Below are positions 10,420 to 22,289 of a stretch of 64,000 nt of DNA, one piece after another. Under the pieces are notes generated by a model that ran no database searches, had not been told where the DNA came from, and saw only the letters and a program-made list of their open reading frames with translations. Within the stretch, counting starts at the first letter, position 1. Each line of letters opens with the position of its first letter. The position numbers were made by a program, and so were the translations under genes. This DNA is from Monodelphis domestica (lineage: Eukaryota > Chordata > Mammalia > Didelphimorphia > Didelphidae). The stretch spans positions 13,661,033 to 13,725,032 of the forward strand of contig NC_077235.1 in the NCBI RefSeq assembly GCF_027887165.1. The letters are read 5' to 3'.

Positions 10420-11880
10420 GAATTGTTGGAAGATGGTGGAAATTACCTAGCTCTCCAAAATAACACCTTAGAGGAAATTTTTGAGTGGCACAAATAAATA
10501 AAAGTCAGGGTAAAACATTTAAACTTGGGGGGATTTTTGAAATGATCTGCCCGGGTTATGATCTGGCCGGATCCAAGCAGAGATCCTTTTTCAATGTCAA
10601 TAATCAACAAGCCCTGGGGCTAGCTGTGGTGGAGGAAGCAGGCAGTAATTTCCAGGACTTTCACCTGAAGCCTATTGGGTTTGGGAGTCCTAGACCCTGT
10701 CGGAGGTTGGGCAGCTGCTCTAGGGAATAATGGGGAGGTTCTAGGCCTGTGTAGGGCCCAGAGGATCTGACCAGAGAAGGCCCCAGGCTGTGGATGCAGG
10801 AAAGAAGCGAGGAGTACCTTTGGGTGAGTGTGAGACAGAGGGACAGGCCCTGCTGGCAGTGGTCACTTAGTGGAGAGCTGGCTCCTGGTTTTCATTCAGA
10901 GACAGAGGGGAGGATTGAGGCTTTCAACCACCTGAAGGACCTCAGGGAGTGAGATGTTTTGGGGAGAGTTGCTGTGCTTGGGGACCTAGCTGAGGCTTAG
11001 GGGTGGGGAGGGATACCTGAGGTCACTTATAGACCAAGGTGTGAGCCAGAGGAGCAGTGATGACACCTTGGAAAAACCAGGAGGTCAAAGGCACCCAGAG
11101 TTCATAAAATTGTAGCAGAAAATACCTGTTTCCTGAAGCATTATCTGCCACACTTCGGAGGTGAGGCAAAAGTGAAGCAGGGAATGGTGCAGAGACTGAC
11201 CCTAACATATTAATAGCTGTAACTAGATCAGTAAAAAATTAAAAGTGCAAACAACAAAGAAAGAACCTATAGGTAGCTATTAATGTTATAGAGAACCTCA
11301 AGGTTCAAACTCAGAAGAAAATGATGAAAAATCTACTTGTAAATCTTCAAAGAAAAATGTAAAATGGTCACAAGCCCAAAATGCGTTCTTGGAAAAGCTT
11401 AAAAAGGACTTTAAAAAAAGAGAGAATTTGAGTAAAAATTAGGAAAAGAAATGAGAAATTCAAGAAAATTATGAAAAGGAAGTCAGCCAATTGGAAAAAG
11501 AAATCCAAAACTTATAGCAGAAAATAACTCCTTAAAAAATTTGAATTGGGCAAGGGAAAGTTAATGACTTCATAAGACATCAAGAAATAATAAAATCAAA
11601 TCATAGGATGGAAAAAATAGAAGAGAACGTGAAACTCCCAAGATGATTCAGGGGAAAAGGACAGAATCTATATGTTCTAAAATATTTCTAGCAGCTCTCC
11701 TTGTGGTGTCAACGAATTGGAAATCGAACAGATGCCCATCAATTGGGGAATGGCTGAACAAGGTGGGGCTTATGATTGTGACGGAATCCTACCGTGATGT
11801 AAGAAATGATGAGCAAAAGGGTATCCTGTTCCAAGGAGTTGAAACCAGGCTGACCAGTAGATATAAAGTGGAGTGAAGCT
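10420..11880 (+). mobile_element. L1 with 5' UTR but internally deleted
   Basis: 10420-11250 is GC-richer and matches a marsupial L1 5' UTR in my memory (gttgggcagctgctctaggg, accccttttgg-like promoter words). 11250-11640 is rich in Lys/Glu codons, as the ORF1 coiled coil is, with frames broken. At about 11640-11665 it jumps to the ORF2 end: KIFLAALLVVSTNWKSNRCP followed by SIGEWLNK, the C-terminal L1 block. So the RRM, endonuclease and RT are missing between the two. No target duplication was found. Confidence 0.6.
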
Positions 11881-11899
11881 CTGTACTGATGTACTTATT

Positions 11900-12560
11900 C
11901 AGCTCTGGGACAGCTCTCATTATTAAGGAAATTTTCTCTAAATGTATCTCTCTACTATTTCCATTCATTGCTCCAAGTTGTGCCTTTTGTAGCCAAACAA
12001 ACCTAGTCTTTCAGATACTTGAAGGCAATTATCATTCCTTTCCTAAATCTTCTCTTTTCCAGACTAAACATTCTTATTTCCTTTAACTAACTCTCCTATG
12101 GCATGAACTTGCTAAATTAACCACTTCAATCCTTCTTTGGCTCTCCTTCTGAGGACACACTCCATTTTTGCCTATCCTTTCTGTGCCACTCTTATCCATG
12201 TCCTCCTGTAAATGTCACCAACACCCACCCAAAATACTAGAAGCCTTCTTCCAGTTCACTCGATATTATGTGGATTAGAATGTGAATTCCTTAAAAGTTG
12301 GAGCTGCTTGCTTTTCTATTTGTATCCCCCAGTTCTAAGCATGATAAGTGCTTAATAAATATGTTTTCTTCTATTCATACAATCATCCTTTGCTCTCACT
12401 ACATCACTGGCTTATCATTTCCCTCCTCCCAGTCATATATTTCTCTGATGAAATCCTCCATGCCATTCTTCCTAAAATGTGGCATGGAGAATAGAACCCA
12501 ATATCCCAGATATGGTCTGACCAGGAAGCCAATTTACTAATTGGATATACATTTCCTGTC
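11900..12560 (-). mobile_element. CR1/L3 LINE, antisense, split by L2
   Basis: cctaaatcttctcttttccagactaaacat-like text (12040-12070), tatggcatgaacttgc and, after the L2 insert, cctaaaatgtggcatggaga with gatatggtctgaccaggaag are antisense CR1/L3 blocks in order. The element continues on both sides of 12170-12375. Confidence 0.65.
12170..12375 (+). mobile_element. L2 3' end within CR1/L3
   Basis: ttagaatgtgaattccttaa, tttgtatcccccagttctaa and gataagtgcttaataaatat are the L2 terminal sequence on the plus strand. Confidence 0.6.
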
Positions 12561-12569
12561 ATGGCATAT

Positions 12570-13790
12570 TTAGGGCACCTCCTAAACACTAAGGTTCATG
12601 GAAAGAAAATGCCTTCTCAGCAGGTTGTTGAATGCACAGAGTTAAGTTTGTTTTGAGTAATCTTTCATCTGAGCAGTGGTACAGCATGATGAACTTAACC
12701 CGTATCTCCCCAAAAGGGCAACTTTAGTGATCAGTCTAGCCACAACTTTCTTTCCCACCCTTTATTAACTTTTGCCAATGTATTCTCCTGAATTCCAAGC
12801 ACTTCAGTCCTCTGCCCCCAAAGTACTTTGTATTTTTCTCAGATATACTTTGTAGTTCTCTGTGTACAAGTTCTTTTATTTGAGGACAGAAACTCCTTAC
12901 ATTCTCCTGGGATGGGGAGGGGGAGGTGAGAAGGGTAGGAGGAGTTGTTAATCTTCAAAATTCTATTCAGCTTTAAAATTCTATGCTTCTTTGCCACTTG
13001 GGCCTGCTTGGTAAACACTCTGGGGGATGGCTCACTTCTCCCAAGGACCTGAGAGGTGCTTAGTCAGGAAATCACAACAATTGTAAAAGTTGAAATCACT
13101 TTGAATTGTTTATAATATCCCTAGAAACTTTTGAACAAGTTATCACAAACATCAGCTGTATATAGGAGGGTTTTTTTTTCCATGGAGCTCTTTATGTAAA
13201 ACCTGCCCAGGTTTTCTTGAAACAGAATTTTCATCAATTGACAGCTTTTAGTGTTCTCACCCTTATCACTACCAGCTGTAAATTTCCTTGGAAATGCCAA
13301 GTGAGGATCACCAGGCTAATGGATTTATTCACCATAATATTCTAGGAAATGATGCCATCCAGCTTGCCAGAAGTAACTTCAAGGTCAACGATAGAAAGAT
13401 CTAAGGAGGCTATGAGGGGATTGGGAAGATTTTTTATACTGGGTCCAATTCCTTCTCCATCTGTGTATTATTAATCTCTTCTTGGCTTTCATGTTTCTCA
13501 TGGCCAATTGTGAATCTGTTTTCTCAATGTTTTTTTCTTCAATTTACCATGCTTATTTGGCCCATGATAACAGCTTTCCATTAAGCTGATTCTCCCTTGA
13601 GGGATATTTCTGAAAGTTTGACACTTAAGGCAATGCTACTTTACTTCTAAGAAGGAATGAATAGATTTAAGAAAATAAATTATAATAATAGTTCAATTAC
13701 AAATGCTGCTCTATCATTGGTAGTACCTAAGTCCACCTTACTTAAACAGGGATTCAAATATAACCAAGTCAAGCAACTGAACCAATAGTT
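12570..13790. other. No assigned feature
   Basis: No repeat or gene identified. Contains short A/T and G-rich runs only. Confidence 0.45.
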
Positions 13791-13807
13791 ATAAAGGTGA
13801 TGTAATT

Positions 13808-13936
13808 TTTTAAACCCTTACCTACCATCTTGTAATCAATACTGTGTATTGGTTCCAAGGTAGAAGAGCGGTAAGGTCTAGGCAATGGGGGTGAAGTGAC
13901 TTGCCCAGGGTCAGCAATGAGCTGCCTTGTTGCCCC
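13808..13936 (-). mobile_element. Marsupial SINE, internally shortened
   Basis: Reads aaacccttacctaccatctt to cttgcccagggtca, then jumps to the head remnant. A perfect 15-bp duplication, aaaggtgatgtaatt, lies at 13793-13807 and 13937-13951. Confidence 0.88.
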
Positions 13937-13951
13937 AAAGGTGATGTAATT

Positions 13952-14690
13952 AAGAGGTCTAATTTGACCACTCTTATTTTAAAAAGTTATTGGTGTCTCT
14001 TGTTTTTATTTTACTATCATTTCCATATATTTGCTACTGCTGGCTTCTCTGCCCTGGAGGCTCTGGTGTATCCATATTCTAGGACGAATTCCTGCAAAAG
14101 TAGGAAATTGTCAGAAGCTCCTGGATAGGTCAGCACTCTGCCTTAGAAGTGACATGCCCTTAACTGATGACCCTTTCATTGGTCTGCTTGACTTGTCCTT
14201 CCCTTGTAGGTGCCAGTGTTCTCTAGAATCTTGATTGCTTTTGAAGGGAAATGAGAACACTTTGGCCCACTACCTTGACTTGTCCTTCAGTAGCTAGTTT
14301 CTGACTACCTGCCCAGACTATAATCATCCTTCTTCCAATATGTGGGCATAATGGGTTCCTGCTTGTCTGTTCACCTGCTTTCAGGCCTACTGCCTTCACT
14401 ACCCCACTAGGATCAGCATATGCCTTGGCCCCTGTGGTTTCTGACTTGCTACTTTGCCCACACCTTTGATTTGTGTGTGCACCTGGATGTCAGGTGCCCT
14501 GCTTGGTGGGTGGTGGTCCCACTGCCTAGGTTAGGCTGGGCTTGCCACTTCCCCACCAGTTCTTGGTGCTCTCAGGCTCAGTTCCTCACCCTCTATCTGC
14601 AACTCCTGGTACCCCACATAGTACTGACAGCTACCATCTGCAAACCATGCGTTAACTGTGAGCAGCATTTCTGAATAGCTCTGACCTAGC
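13952..14690. other. Pyrimidine-rich, unassigned
   Basis: Overlapping 67-84-codon plus frames are open but share no motif with known families; the composition (CT-rich) explains them. Confidence 0.4.
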
Positions 14691-14694
14691 TGCT

Positions 14695-14860
14695 ATTCCT
14701 CATGTGGAATACTCCATCTTTGGCTTCTCTCCCTTTGTACTGAGTGTTATCCATACCTAGAATCTCTTCCCTCTTCACCTCTGCCTCTTTGACTCTCTTG
14801 CTTCCTTCAAAGCTCTGCTTTGAAGTCCCTCACATAAAGACTTTCCTTGTAAGTCATGGA
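14695..14860 (+). mobile_element. L2 fragment
   Basis: Order of catgtggaatactcc, ctcttcacctctgcctcttt and cttccttcaaagctctgct follows the L2 3' region. Confidence 0.55.
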
Positions 14861-14874
14861 TGTCTTTCATCTAA

Positions 14875-15050
14875 ATATTAGCCTAGTCGGAGAACCCAAG
14901 TTCAAATTCTGACTGTGCCACTTATTATTACCTATATGACCTTGAACAAGTTACTTCCTCTCTGGAGCCTCATTCTCCTCCTCTTTTACAATGGCAGGAT
15001 TGTCTAAAGTCTCTTTTTGTTCTCAATCTATAATCCTGTGATTGCCAGGA
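14875..15050 (+). mobile_element. MIR SINE
   Basis: aagttcaaattctgactgtg, tatgaccttgaacaagttac and ttctcaatctataatcctgt are the MIR core and tail. Confidence 0.75.
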
Positions 15051-15227
15051 GGTTGGCATATGGGTGATAATTTGTGTTTAGCCACTACAACTTAAGGAAA
15101 TGATCCTATTAAGGCAGAAAGGAGTGGGTTCTGTTTTAGTAGAAGGAATTCCCTCACTACTGAAATCACAAATCTTTTTAAATGATGGAGCTTTGTATTG
15201 AGAGAGGTATACAAATAAATGACCCAA

Positions 15228-15400
15228 TTTTTCAGACATTCATTAGACCCTTGGTGGGTGTTAGGCACCACAGTGGACGCTGGGGATAGAGTGATAAAAA
15301 TGAAGTAGCCTCTTCCTTCAAGGAGCTTATATTATACTGGGGGAGGGATGTCATGTATCAACAAATAAAAATATCTATACATGATCATTCGCTTTTCCAA
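15228..15400 (-). mobile_element. L2 3' end
   Basis: gttaggcaccacagtggacg, ctggggatagagtgataaaa and tcaaggagcttatattatac are the antisense L2 end. Confidence 0.65.
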
Positions 15401-15942
15401 GAGTTTCAAGCTAGAAAATAAGTTTTTCATAATGAGTAGCCTCTCTGACTCCTTAACAGAAGCAGCCCAAGGAAAGAGTAAAATACCTTATGGGGGGGGC
15501 GGGGAATGAGCCATCATGTCAGAGTAAAACCAGCAATAAAGGCCAAAAGCCCCCTTTCAAGATGGTAGACAGTTTGAATATCAACTAGCCATCAATTCCC
15601 AGGAGTCTTCCTTCCCCTCCATTAGCATGATTCAATACTAGTCTCCAAGTTTAGGCTCTATTCCCCCAGTGTCTTATTTGGCTGACCCCTGATAAAAAAA
15701 AGTCTAAAAAGCCAACAGATTTTATTGGTTATAGAGAAGATTCCCTATTTCTTTCAGGACCCCAGAGGCAAAGGTTAAGGTGCTCACTTTCACCTGTCAT
15801 TCTCCCTGTCTGCTCTTCATTTTCTGAGTATGTCCCCTCAATACATCTGGCCTGCTTTATAGTCTTCTTGTTAGTGTCACGTTTTCTTGTACTGACTTTA
15901 GTATTCTGAACCTTCTGAAGTCTGTATTAAAATTGCCTTGAA

Positions 15943-16480
15943 GGAAACTAGGGCTTCTAAGAGCTATAGGAGGAAGAACATTCCTAAAATGTGGGAACAG
16001 CAAGTGCTGAAGCATTTCTTGTTGTTGGCAACTAGGTGGCACAGTAGATAGAGCACTAGGCATGGAGTCAGGAAGATCTGAGTTCAAATTCCAGATCAGA
16101 CACTTACTAGCTGTGTGACCCTGTGCAAGTCACTTAATCCTGTTTACTTTGTCTGTAAAATGAGCTGGAGAAGGAAATTATAGATTGCTCCAATATCTCT
16201 GCCAAATAAGCCTCAAAAGAGGTCACAAAGAGTTGATATGATGGCAACAACTGAACAACAATATTTGTTTGAAGGAAACTTGGAATTGTAAGAGGTATGG
16301 GTTGGGAGGAATGGCCTTCCATAAATGAGGGACAGCAAGGGCTGAGGCATAGGTCCAAACGAATAACTTGGATAATTCCAAGAAATGGGGGAATGGAGAA
16401 AGCTTCTTAGAAGAGGAGAAACTGAAGTTGAGTCTTGAAGGATGGGTAGGATTTCAACAAAGTCTAGGGTAGGGAACACT
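15943..16480 (-). mobile_element. L2-type 3' sequence, two partial copies around a SINE
   Basis: ttgaaggaaactagggcttc ... gggaacagcaagtgctga (15943-16015) and ttgaaggaaacttggaattg ... gggacagcaagggctga (16266-16345) are two versions of the same antisense block. The SINE at 16024-16262 lies between them. Confidence 0.5.
16024..16262 (+). mobile_element. Marsupial tRNA-derived SINE (long-tail type)
   Basis: Head ggcaactaggtggcacagta, middle gctgtgtgaccctgtgcaag and tail gtcacaaagagttgatatga then gactgaacaac-like end. This is the second SINE type of the window, also at 28829, 41243 and 58001. Confidence 0.8.
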
Positions 16481-16514
16481 GAGTCACAAGAATGAGAAAG
16501 TGTGGTCTATGTTT

Positions 16515-16665
16515 ATACAATTATTTTTAAAATAAATCATTATTGATATCTTTTGTTTTTATATAATTTATATTTCCCAACATACCCTTTCCCTCTCCCC
16601 CTTCCCGAAAGCCATAACAAAGAAAAAAAGAGTTGTAAAAATAATTTAGCAAAACCTTCCCTAGA
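16515..16665 (-). mobile_element. L1 3' UTR fragment
   Basis: cattattgatatcttttgtt, then cctctcccccttcccgaaag and ccataacaaagaaaaaaag are an antisense L1 3' UTR; the same block recurs at 20085-20240. Confidence 0.5.
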
Positions 16666-16669
16666 TTCC

Positions 16670-17495
16670 AGAGTATTTGAAGAAGAATGTAAAAAATAAT
16701 ACTGTAAGGCAAGGTTAGCATTATGGTGGAGGGCTGTGAATGCCAGAAAAAGGAGTTTGCATTCAGGAGAGAAGTTAGAGAATGAATATTTTAAAATAAT
16801 TTTTGAAGCCCAAATCTCCTTCTTCTAAAAACCAAAGGTCCACCTCAAATCAGAAAGAAACTTATTTTCCTTCTTTTCATAAGAATCGGTTATGTGAGCC
16901 AATTTATTAAAACAAACTGTAAATGACCTTTGGGGGTGGTCATTAGCTTTCTTAGAGTGAATTCCCTTCTTTAGTTCTTATAATTCAGTGGCAGGCTTTC
17001 TTTTATCAGGAGGATTTTGTGATTTTGCATTGATCAAGAGACTGTTACTTATTTTCAAAGCTAGTGTATGCAAATTGTGATTAAATTCCTGGGTATTTAA
17101 TCTCTTGAATATCATTTTTAAAATAGAAATGATGGTACATTGAGATGATAATTAACTCATTATGAATAATTTATTTTATAGCTTGAAACTCTGGGAAAAG
17201 CAAATTTGATGGTGACGAAATTTTTAAGCAGATCCTAGTTGAAATATCAGGAGATACAAGTCCTATGCAGAGTATTTGCTATCATTGTGAAACCTCATTA
17301 TGAAATCCTCAAATTTAATGTCTTAGCATATAATATTCATGCTAAGGAGTCCCAGCTTGGGACTCCAAAGAATTATCATGCCCAAATAATATTTCCTCAA
17401 TTAAAATATTTTCTTTTTCTCTAGATTTCCTGAAGAAAAAAGGAATTTAAATCAACTATATGTTGCATTTATGTTTTTTAAATGAGCTTTAATAT
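16670..17495. other. No assigned feature
   Basis: AT-rich, with no recognised repeat or coding frame. Confidence 0.4.
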
Positions 17496-17499
17496 TGAT

Positions 17500-17625
17500 T
17501 AGCTAGAAGCAGTCTGGTATAGTGAGTAGAGGGCTGAATTTGGAGTTGGAAAAACTTGGGGTCACATCTTGCTTATGATATACTAGCTATGTGACCCAGG
17601 CAGGTCAATTAATCTTAGTGAATCC
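17500..17625 (+). mobile_element. MIR-like SINE fragment
   Basis: gcagtctggtatagtgagta, then ctagctatgtgacccaggca: tRNA head and box-B-derived core, diverged. Confidence 0.55.
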
Positions 17626-17829
17626 ACATTTTTATTGTTATTTTTTTGTTTCCATCTTCTACGTGCTTTTTGGAGGAGAAAGGGGTCACAAATAGGATTT
17701 CATAGCTGAAGGAAGGACTCAAGTCATATCACTGTATTGTAGGCTGTTCAGATGATAAAGGTTTCAGGTGAATAAGGTTATTTATTTAGTGTAAAGTAAT
17801 TTTGCCTTCTGGGGGCATCAAATGAAAAA

Positions 17830-18045
17830 TAATGAAGCTATTTGAAGCACCATGGCAGAGTGGATCGTGAGCTTTCCTTGGAATCAGAAGACTTACGTTC
17901 AAGTCCCATGGTACATATGTCTGTGTGACCCTGGGAAAGCCATTTAAGACAATCAGTTGCAGGGAAGATTGAGGCAGTTTCTTCCCCTGGGAGTTGCTTA
18001 TCTCAATGAAACCACAGGTCCAGACCCTTTCCCTATGTTTCCTGT
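17830..18045 (+). mobile_element. tRNA-derived SINE, distinct tail
   Basis: caccatggcagagtggatcg, tctgtgtgaccctgggaaag and a tail reading ctcaatgaaaccacaggtcc. The tail differs from the other SINEs here and points to a separate subfamily. Confidence 0.55.
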
Positions 18046-18469
18046 ATTTGTTCATTCATCTGTGAGTCTTTTATGTCCTTTGCATTAAAAAAATAACTTA
18101 TCACATACCCCATAGCCTCATTGTATATGCAAGAGTAGATATCCTGCCACCCACATTTGGAGAGACCTCAGCACAAGTAATGCCTAAGTGTCATATTACA
18201 CTTTTCCCTGGAGTTTTATTCTGGGTAAGGGGCAATGCCAGAGAGCAATATGGAACCTCTTGGTGAGAGGGGGGGAATGGAGAGTCCGGGCCCTAGCATC
18301 AAACCCAGATCTGTGTGATCCCAAAGTCCCTTGAGAGTCTCTGGGCCACATGTGATATTGGCATATATACCAGTGATAGATAATTGCAGTTGTCAAATGC
18401 CTATAGCACATAGTACTCAGTAACTGCTTAATATAATCACTGGTAATAGAGACTGTTCTGAATGTCTTA

Positions 18470-18760
18470 ATTGGATACTTATCAGAAACATGTTTTGTGT
18501 CTAGCACTGTTCTAGGCTCCACCAGGGATAGAAAAGAAGCATAAAAGATGGACCAAGGTCTTCTGACTCTAACAACCTTGTTAGAGGTCCAAGATATGAA
18601 ATAATATATTGTATGTAGTCATGTACTATAGGAGTTCAGAGAAGGGAGAGCTTAATGTGGGCCCCAATACTGAGGAAAAGGTAGTAGGGAGGAGGTAGGA
18701 TATGTAAGTGTTGAATGAAAGATACTATTTGGAGACACCAAGGAACGGGAAAATAATATT
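18470..18760 (-). mobile_element. L2 3' region
   Basis: gtctagcactgttctaggct then ccaccagggatagaaaag is the antisense L2 end; the rest is strongly diverged. Confidence 0.5.
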
Positions 18761-18799
18761 TGAATGAAAAGAGGTAGCAGTTGGATGAATTCTACCCTT

Positions 18800-18935
18800 T
18801 GAAATTCCAACTTTTTGCTTGAACATGGCCAAGTCTCAACTTTCTGGGCTTCTATTTCTTCTATAAAATGAAGGATTTGTATAAGATGAATTTTATGGTC
18901 CCTTCTGCCTCTAAATCTACTACCCTATGCGGCTG
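18800..18935 (+). mobile_element. MIR fragment
   Basis: ggcttctatttcttctataa, aatgaaggatttg and tatggtcccttctgcctcta are the 3' half of a MIR. Confidence 0.55.
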
Positions 18936-19044
18936 CTGAAAGAGGGTACTGGAGCAATCCATTTTCAAACCCTACCCCCTGTCCTCTTCTAAGTAAAACA
19001 ATAGCATAAAGTAAAAGTAAAAGAAACCTCCATTTGAAAAATAA

Positions 19045-19300
19045 AATTAATAGTTAGTATTCATAACACTTTCTATGGTTTGGGAAATGCTTTCCATACA
19101 TTAACTCATTTGATCTTCCTGACAACCTTGTGAGTCGAGTGCTGTAATTTTCCCATTATAAAGATGAGGAAACTGAGGCACAGAGAAGCTAAATGATTTG
19201 CACAGGGTCACACAGCTTATGTATGAGGCAAGATTTGAACTAAAGCCTTCCTGATTCCAAGTCCTACCCTTTATTCATGGTGCTACCCAGATGCTCCCTG
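19045..19300 (-). mobile_element. MIR/MAR1-type SINE, near full length
   Basis: gttagtattcataacacttt, actcatttgatcttcctgac, gatgaggaaactgaggcaca and tgcacagggtcacacagctt in reverse order, ending near gtgctacccagatgc, the reversed tRNA head. Confidence 0.8.
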
Positions 19301-19304
19301 CTTT

Positions 19305-20080
19305 TACACAATAAAAATTATCCATATAAATCATGAATGAGTGAGAGGAAAAGGATATGGATACTGCTCTATGAAAAGGAAGGTAGCCAGAGCAAGGAAT
19401 GCTGATTGTCTGTTAATAGAGATCATTGTAGAGATCACTAGAATTTGGAGTATGTTAAACGTGTCAGTTGCAGTTACAGAAATTTATGGCATATTTGGCT
19501 TACATAGAATTTTAAAAGGTCTACACATGTGCTTAGGGCTGAACACTGTACAGACAACACCAGGAATTCTGTTTCCAAACCCTTGGAAAACTAAGACCCT
19601 AGGTGTTTATCTTTTCTCTTAAGGACTCCTTCATTCATTCACTTATCTACTCAAGAAACATTTCAAAAGCACCTACTATTCATTCAGTTTTCATGACAAA
19701 CCTGAGCTAGAGAAGTTTAATCCAACAGTGTTTTGTTAGAAGCCAGGGCTAATTTACTGCTGCCATCTTGGCAACTTCTTGTTTTAGATCTTTTTACCCT
19801 GGAACTATAAAAATGATGTCAAGAACCAAGAATTGGAGATAATTGTAAGAATTCTTATTAGCAACGTGAAGCACTTTTTTATTGACTTACAGGAGGACTT
19901 AATATTTCCACATCTTCATGAGAAAGAAAAGACAAATTTCCCAATTCACCCATCTTAGAAAGCAGAATATTATTATTTTAAATTTTACCAAGGCTTTTGT
20001 ATTAATATCATAGTTATTTTTATATATAATTTTTGCATTTTTATGTTTTGTGGGCCTATTTGTTGCATATAGGCTCCCAT
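19305..20080. other. No assigned feature
   Basis: The 93-codon plus frame at 19341-19622 is unfamiliar. A short L2-like stretch may lie at 19640-19690. Confidence 0.4.
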
Positions 20081-20084
20081 GGCA

Positions 20085-20240
20085 CAATAATGATCCCTTC
20101 CTTATAACAAAGAAAAATCAATAAGCAAAACCAATTAACCCAGTGAACACATCTTATAGTGTATGCAGTATCATATACCCACAGTCCTCCACATCCTCAA
20201 GAAGGGAGTTTAATCTCCTTGAGACAAGAGTAGTCATTAA
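20085..20240 (-). mobile_element. L1 3' UTR fragment
   Basis: ccttcctta taacaaagaa, agcaaaaccaattaaccca and cccacagtcctccacatcct are antisense L1 3' UTR, the same block as at 16515-16665. Confidence 0.5.
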
Positions 20241-20244
20241 CAAT

Positions 20245-21380
20245 CTTAGGCTCAAGGTTATAGAAGGCAGACCCATAAGTCACTCTGGTCTTTTCCCTTC
20301 CCTAACAAAAAATTCCTTCAGTTTGTTTGCTTTTTTGGAGGGGTCTCCATCTCTTCACTGACCCACTCTGTGGTTGAAAACTAAACCACTAGACTCTGAC
20401 CTTGGCATAGGCCAGCCTTCTGATGCTACATTAAGTTGTTCCTTCCAGCTTTCCTTCTCTCTGGCATTTTATCATGGCAGACAAGTAAATGAGACAATCT
20501 TGAGAAAAGCTTTCAGAAGGTCCCAGAGGGCCACCTTTGAAAAAGCCAAATCTCCACTGAATTCAAGAAAGAAAGTAATTTCTGTCAGGCCTGAGTATTT
20601 GTTGACCACCTTAGGGATTTAAGGGTATTTGGGGAAAATTGGTCTCTACGGGGTATAATGTCTGTTTTGTTTGACACAATCTCTGTTAATGCAGCTGTAC
20701 GTTTAATAAGGAAGTTAACTAACATTTGTGGCTTATAAGGGTGATTTTTTTAAGAGGGCAGAGGAAAAAAATGAAAGCAGCAATATGATTTTTTTGTCTG
20801 TCAAGTCTATCTGAAGTTGGTGACATTACAAAGCTAACATTTATCTTGGGAATCCTGAATAATTTAGAAATGAGATTAAATGATTAAGCCTCCATGTGGT
20901 ATGTCACTCCTGCACCAACCTGCTCTTATATGAGATAATATTATTATACCTTGGGTTGTATCCTTCAGGATCCCAAAGCACTTTTCACACTTTCAAGTCA
21001 GCCCAAGTCTCCTGCTTGAATAATGGCTTGGGAACAATAAAAGTTAAATTCATATGACTGTGTAGGACTCAGAAACAAAGTAATTGGTTACAAAAACCCT
21101 TTGGCTGGCATTCAGCTTCCCCAGAAAGGAAAAATAACCCCTTAAAGTAGTAAGTTTGTAAAAGAAAAGGGGAGGGCATTGTAGCACTTACAGGGTCCAG
21201 GGTCCATTCTGTTCTCATCAGAATCAGAGCAGCCTAGTTTACTGAACTGTCCAAGGACACTGAAAAAAAACCAGTAAGTCTACAGAAAGCCAAGGATTTG
21301 GGTTACCTGGTTGATAGTCCACTATAGCAAGAGTCTGGACCTACCAGAAGACTATCAGATGAATGAGTTAGCTCTTTCAA
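20245..21380. other. No assigned feature
   Basis: No repeat or gene recognised; the 82-codon plus frame at 20374-20622 has no familiar motif. Confidence 0.4.
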
Positions 21381-21384
21381 ACCT

Positions 21385-21740
21385 TCAAACAACATGTTAT
21401 ATGTGCAAAGCACTTTGTTATATCATTGAGCTAAAAACAAAACAAAATGAAAATCAGTCCTTGTTCTCAAGGGGTTTCCATTCTAATGGGAGGGGGGTGA
21501 GATACAGCATATACACATAAGTAAATGCAGTATAATTTGAAGACAGAGACAGAGCAGGGTAAGAACTAATGAATTCATGAAAGCCTTCCTGTAGAAAGTG
21601 GTGCCTGAGTTGAGCCTGGAAGGAAACTAGAGAATATAAGGTGAGGAGAGAGCAGACTTCCAAGACAAGGAGGGCAGCATTGGCAAAAGCAAGGAAATAG
21701 GAGTGGGAATGTCTGGCTCAGGAAATGGCAAATAAGTCAA
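21385..21740 (-). mobile_element. L2 3' region, antisense
   Basis: gtgcaaagcactttgttata, ccttgttctcaaggggtttc, agccttcctgtagaaagtgg and gagttgagcctggaaggaaa follow the antisense L2 order over 350 bp. Confidence 0.6.
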
Positions 21741-22095
21741 TGGAAACTCCTCCTACTCTGCTGTTTCCCTAGGCCATGACTGGGACACTATGCTATATTT
21801 AAATCAGGATCCCGTTCTTCATTAGCTTTGGGTTCTCTTTTCAAACAGTGAGCTGGTTTCCATGGTCTGGTCCAAGGTCAGTCATTGCTTTGTCAATCAT
21901 TAGGGTTTTCCAACAGACTAGAAAGCACAGGCCGGCTATGTATTTATTCTGTTTCTGTTGGATAGTAGACGTTTTCAACATTCCTGATTGTCTCTTGATG
22001 ACACTCCAGGTGATTTCTCTTTTCCTCTTAAAGTGTCATCCCTTCTCTTTTTCCAAAAAAGACTTTGCCTGATATTATGTTAAGAAAATTCCCAG

Positions 22096-22253
22096 GTTCA
22101 AATCTGGCCTCAGCCACTTCCCAGCTGTGTGACCCTGGGCAAGTCACTTGATCCCTATTGCCTAGCCCTTACCACTCTTCTGCCTTGGAGTCAATACATA
22201 GTATTGACTCCAAGGCGGAAGGTAAGGGTTTATAAAAAAAAAGGAAGAAAAAA
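22096..22253 (+). mobile_element. 5'-truncated marsupial SINE
   Basis: Starts at gttcaaatctggcctcagcc and runs to ggcggaaggtaagggttt plus an A-rich tail. A perfect 14-bp duplication, aagaaaattcccag, lies at 22082-22095 and 22254-22267. Confidence 0.9.
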
Positions 22254-22289
22254 AAGAAAATTCCCAGAGAGCTCCCACTTCCCTCTATA

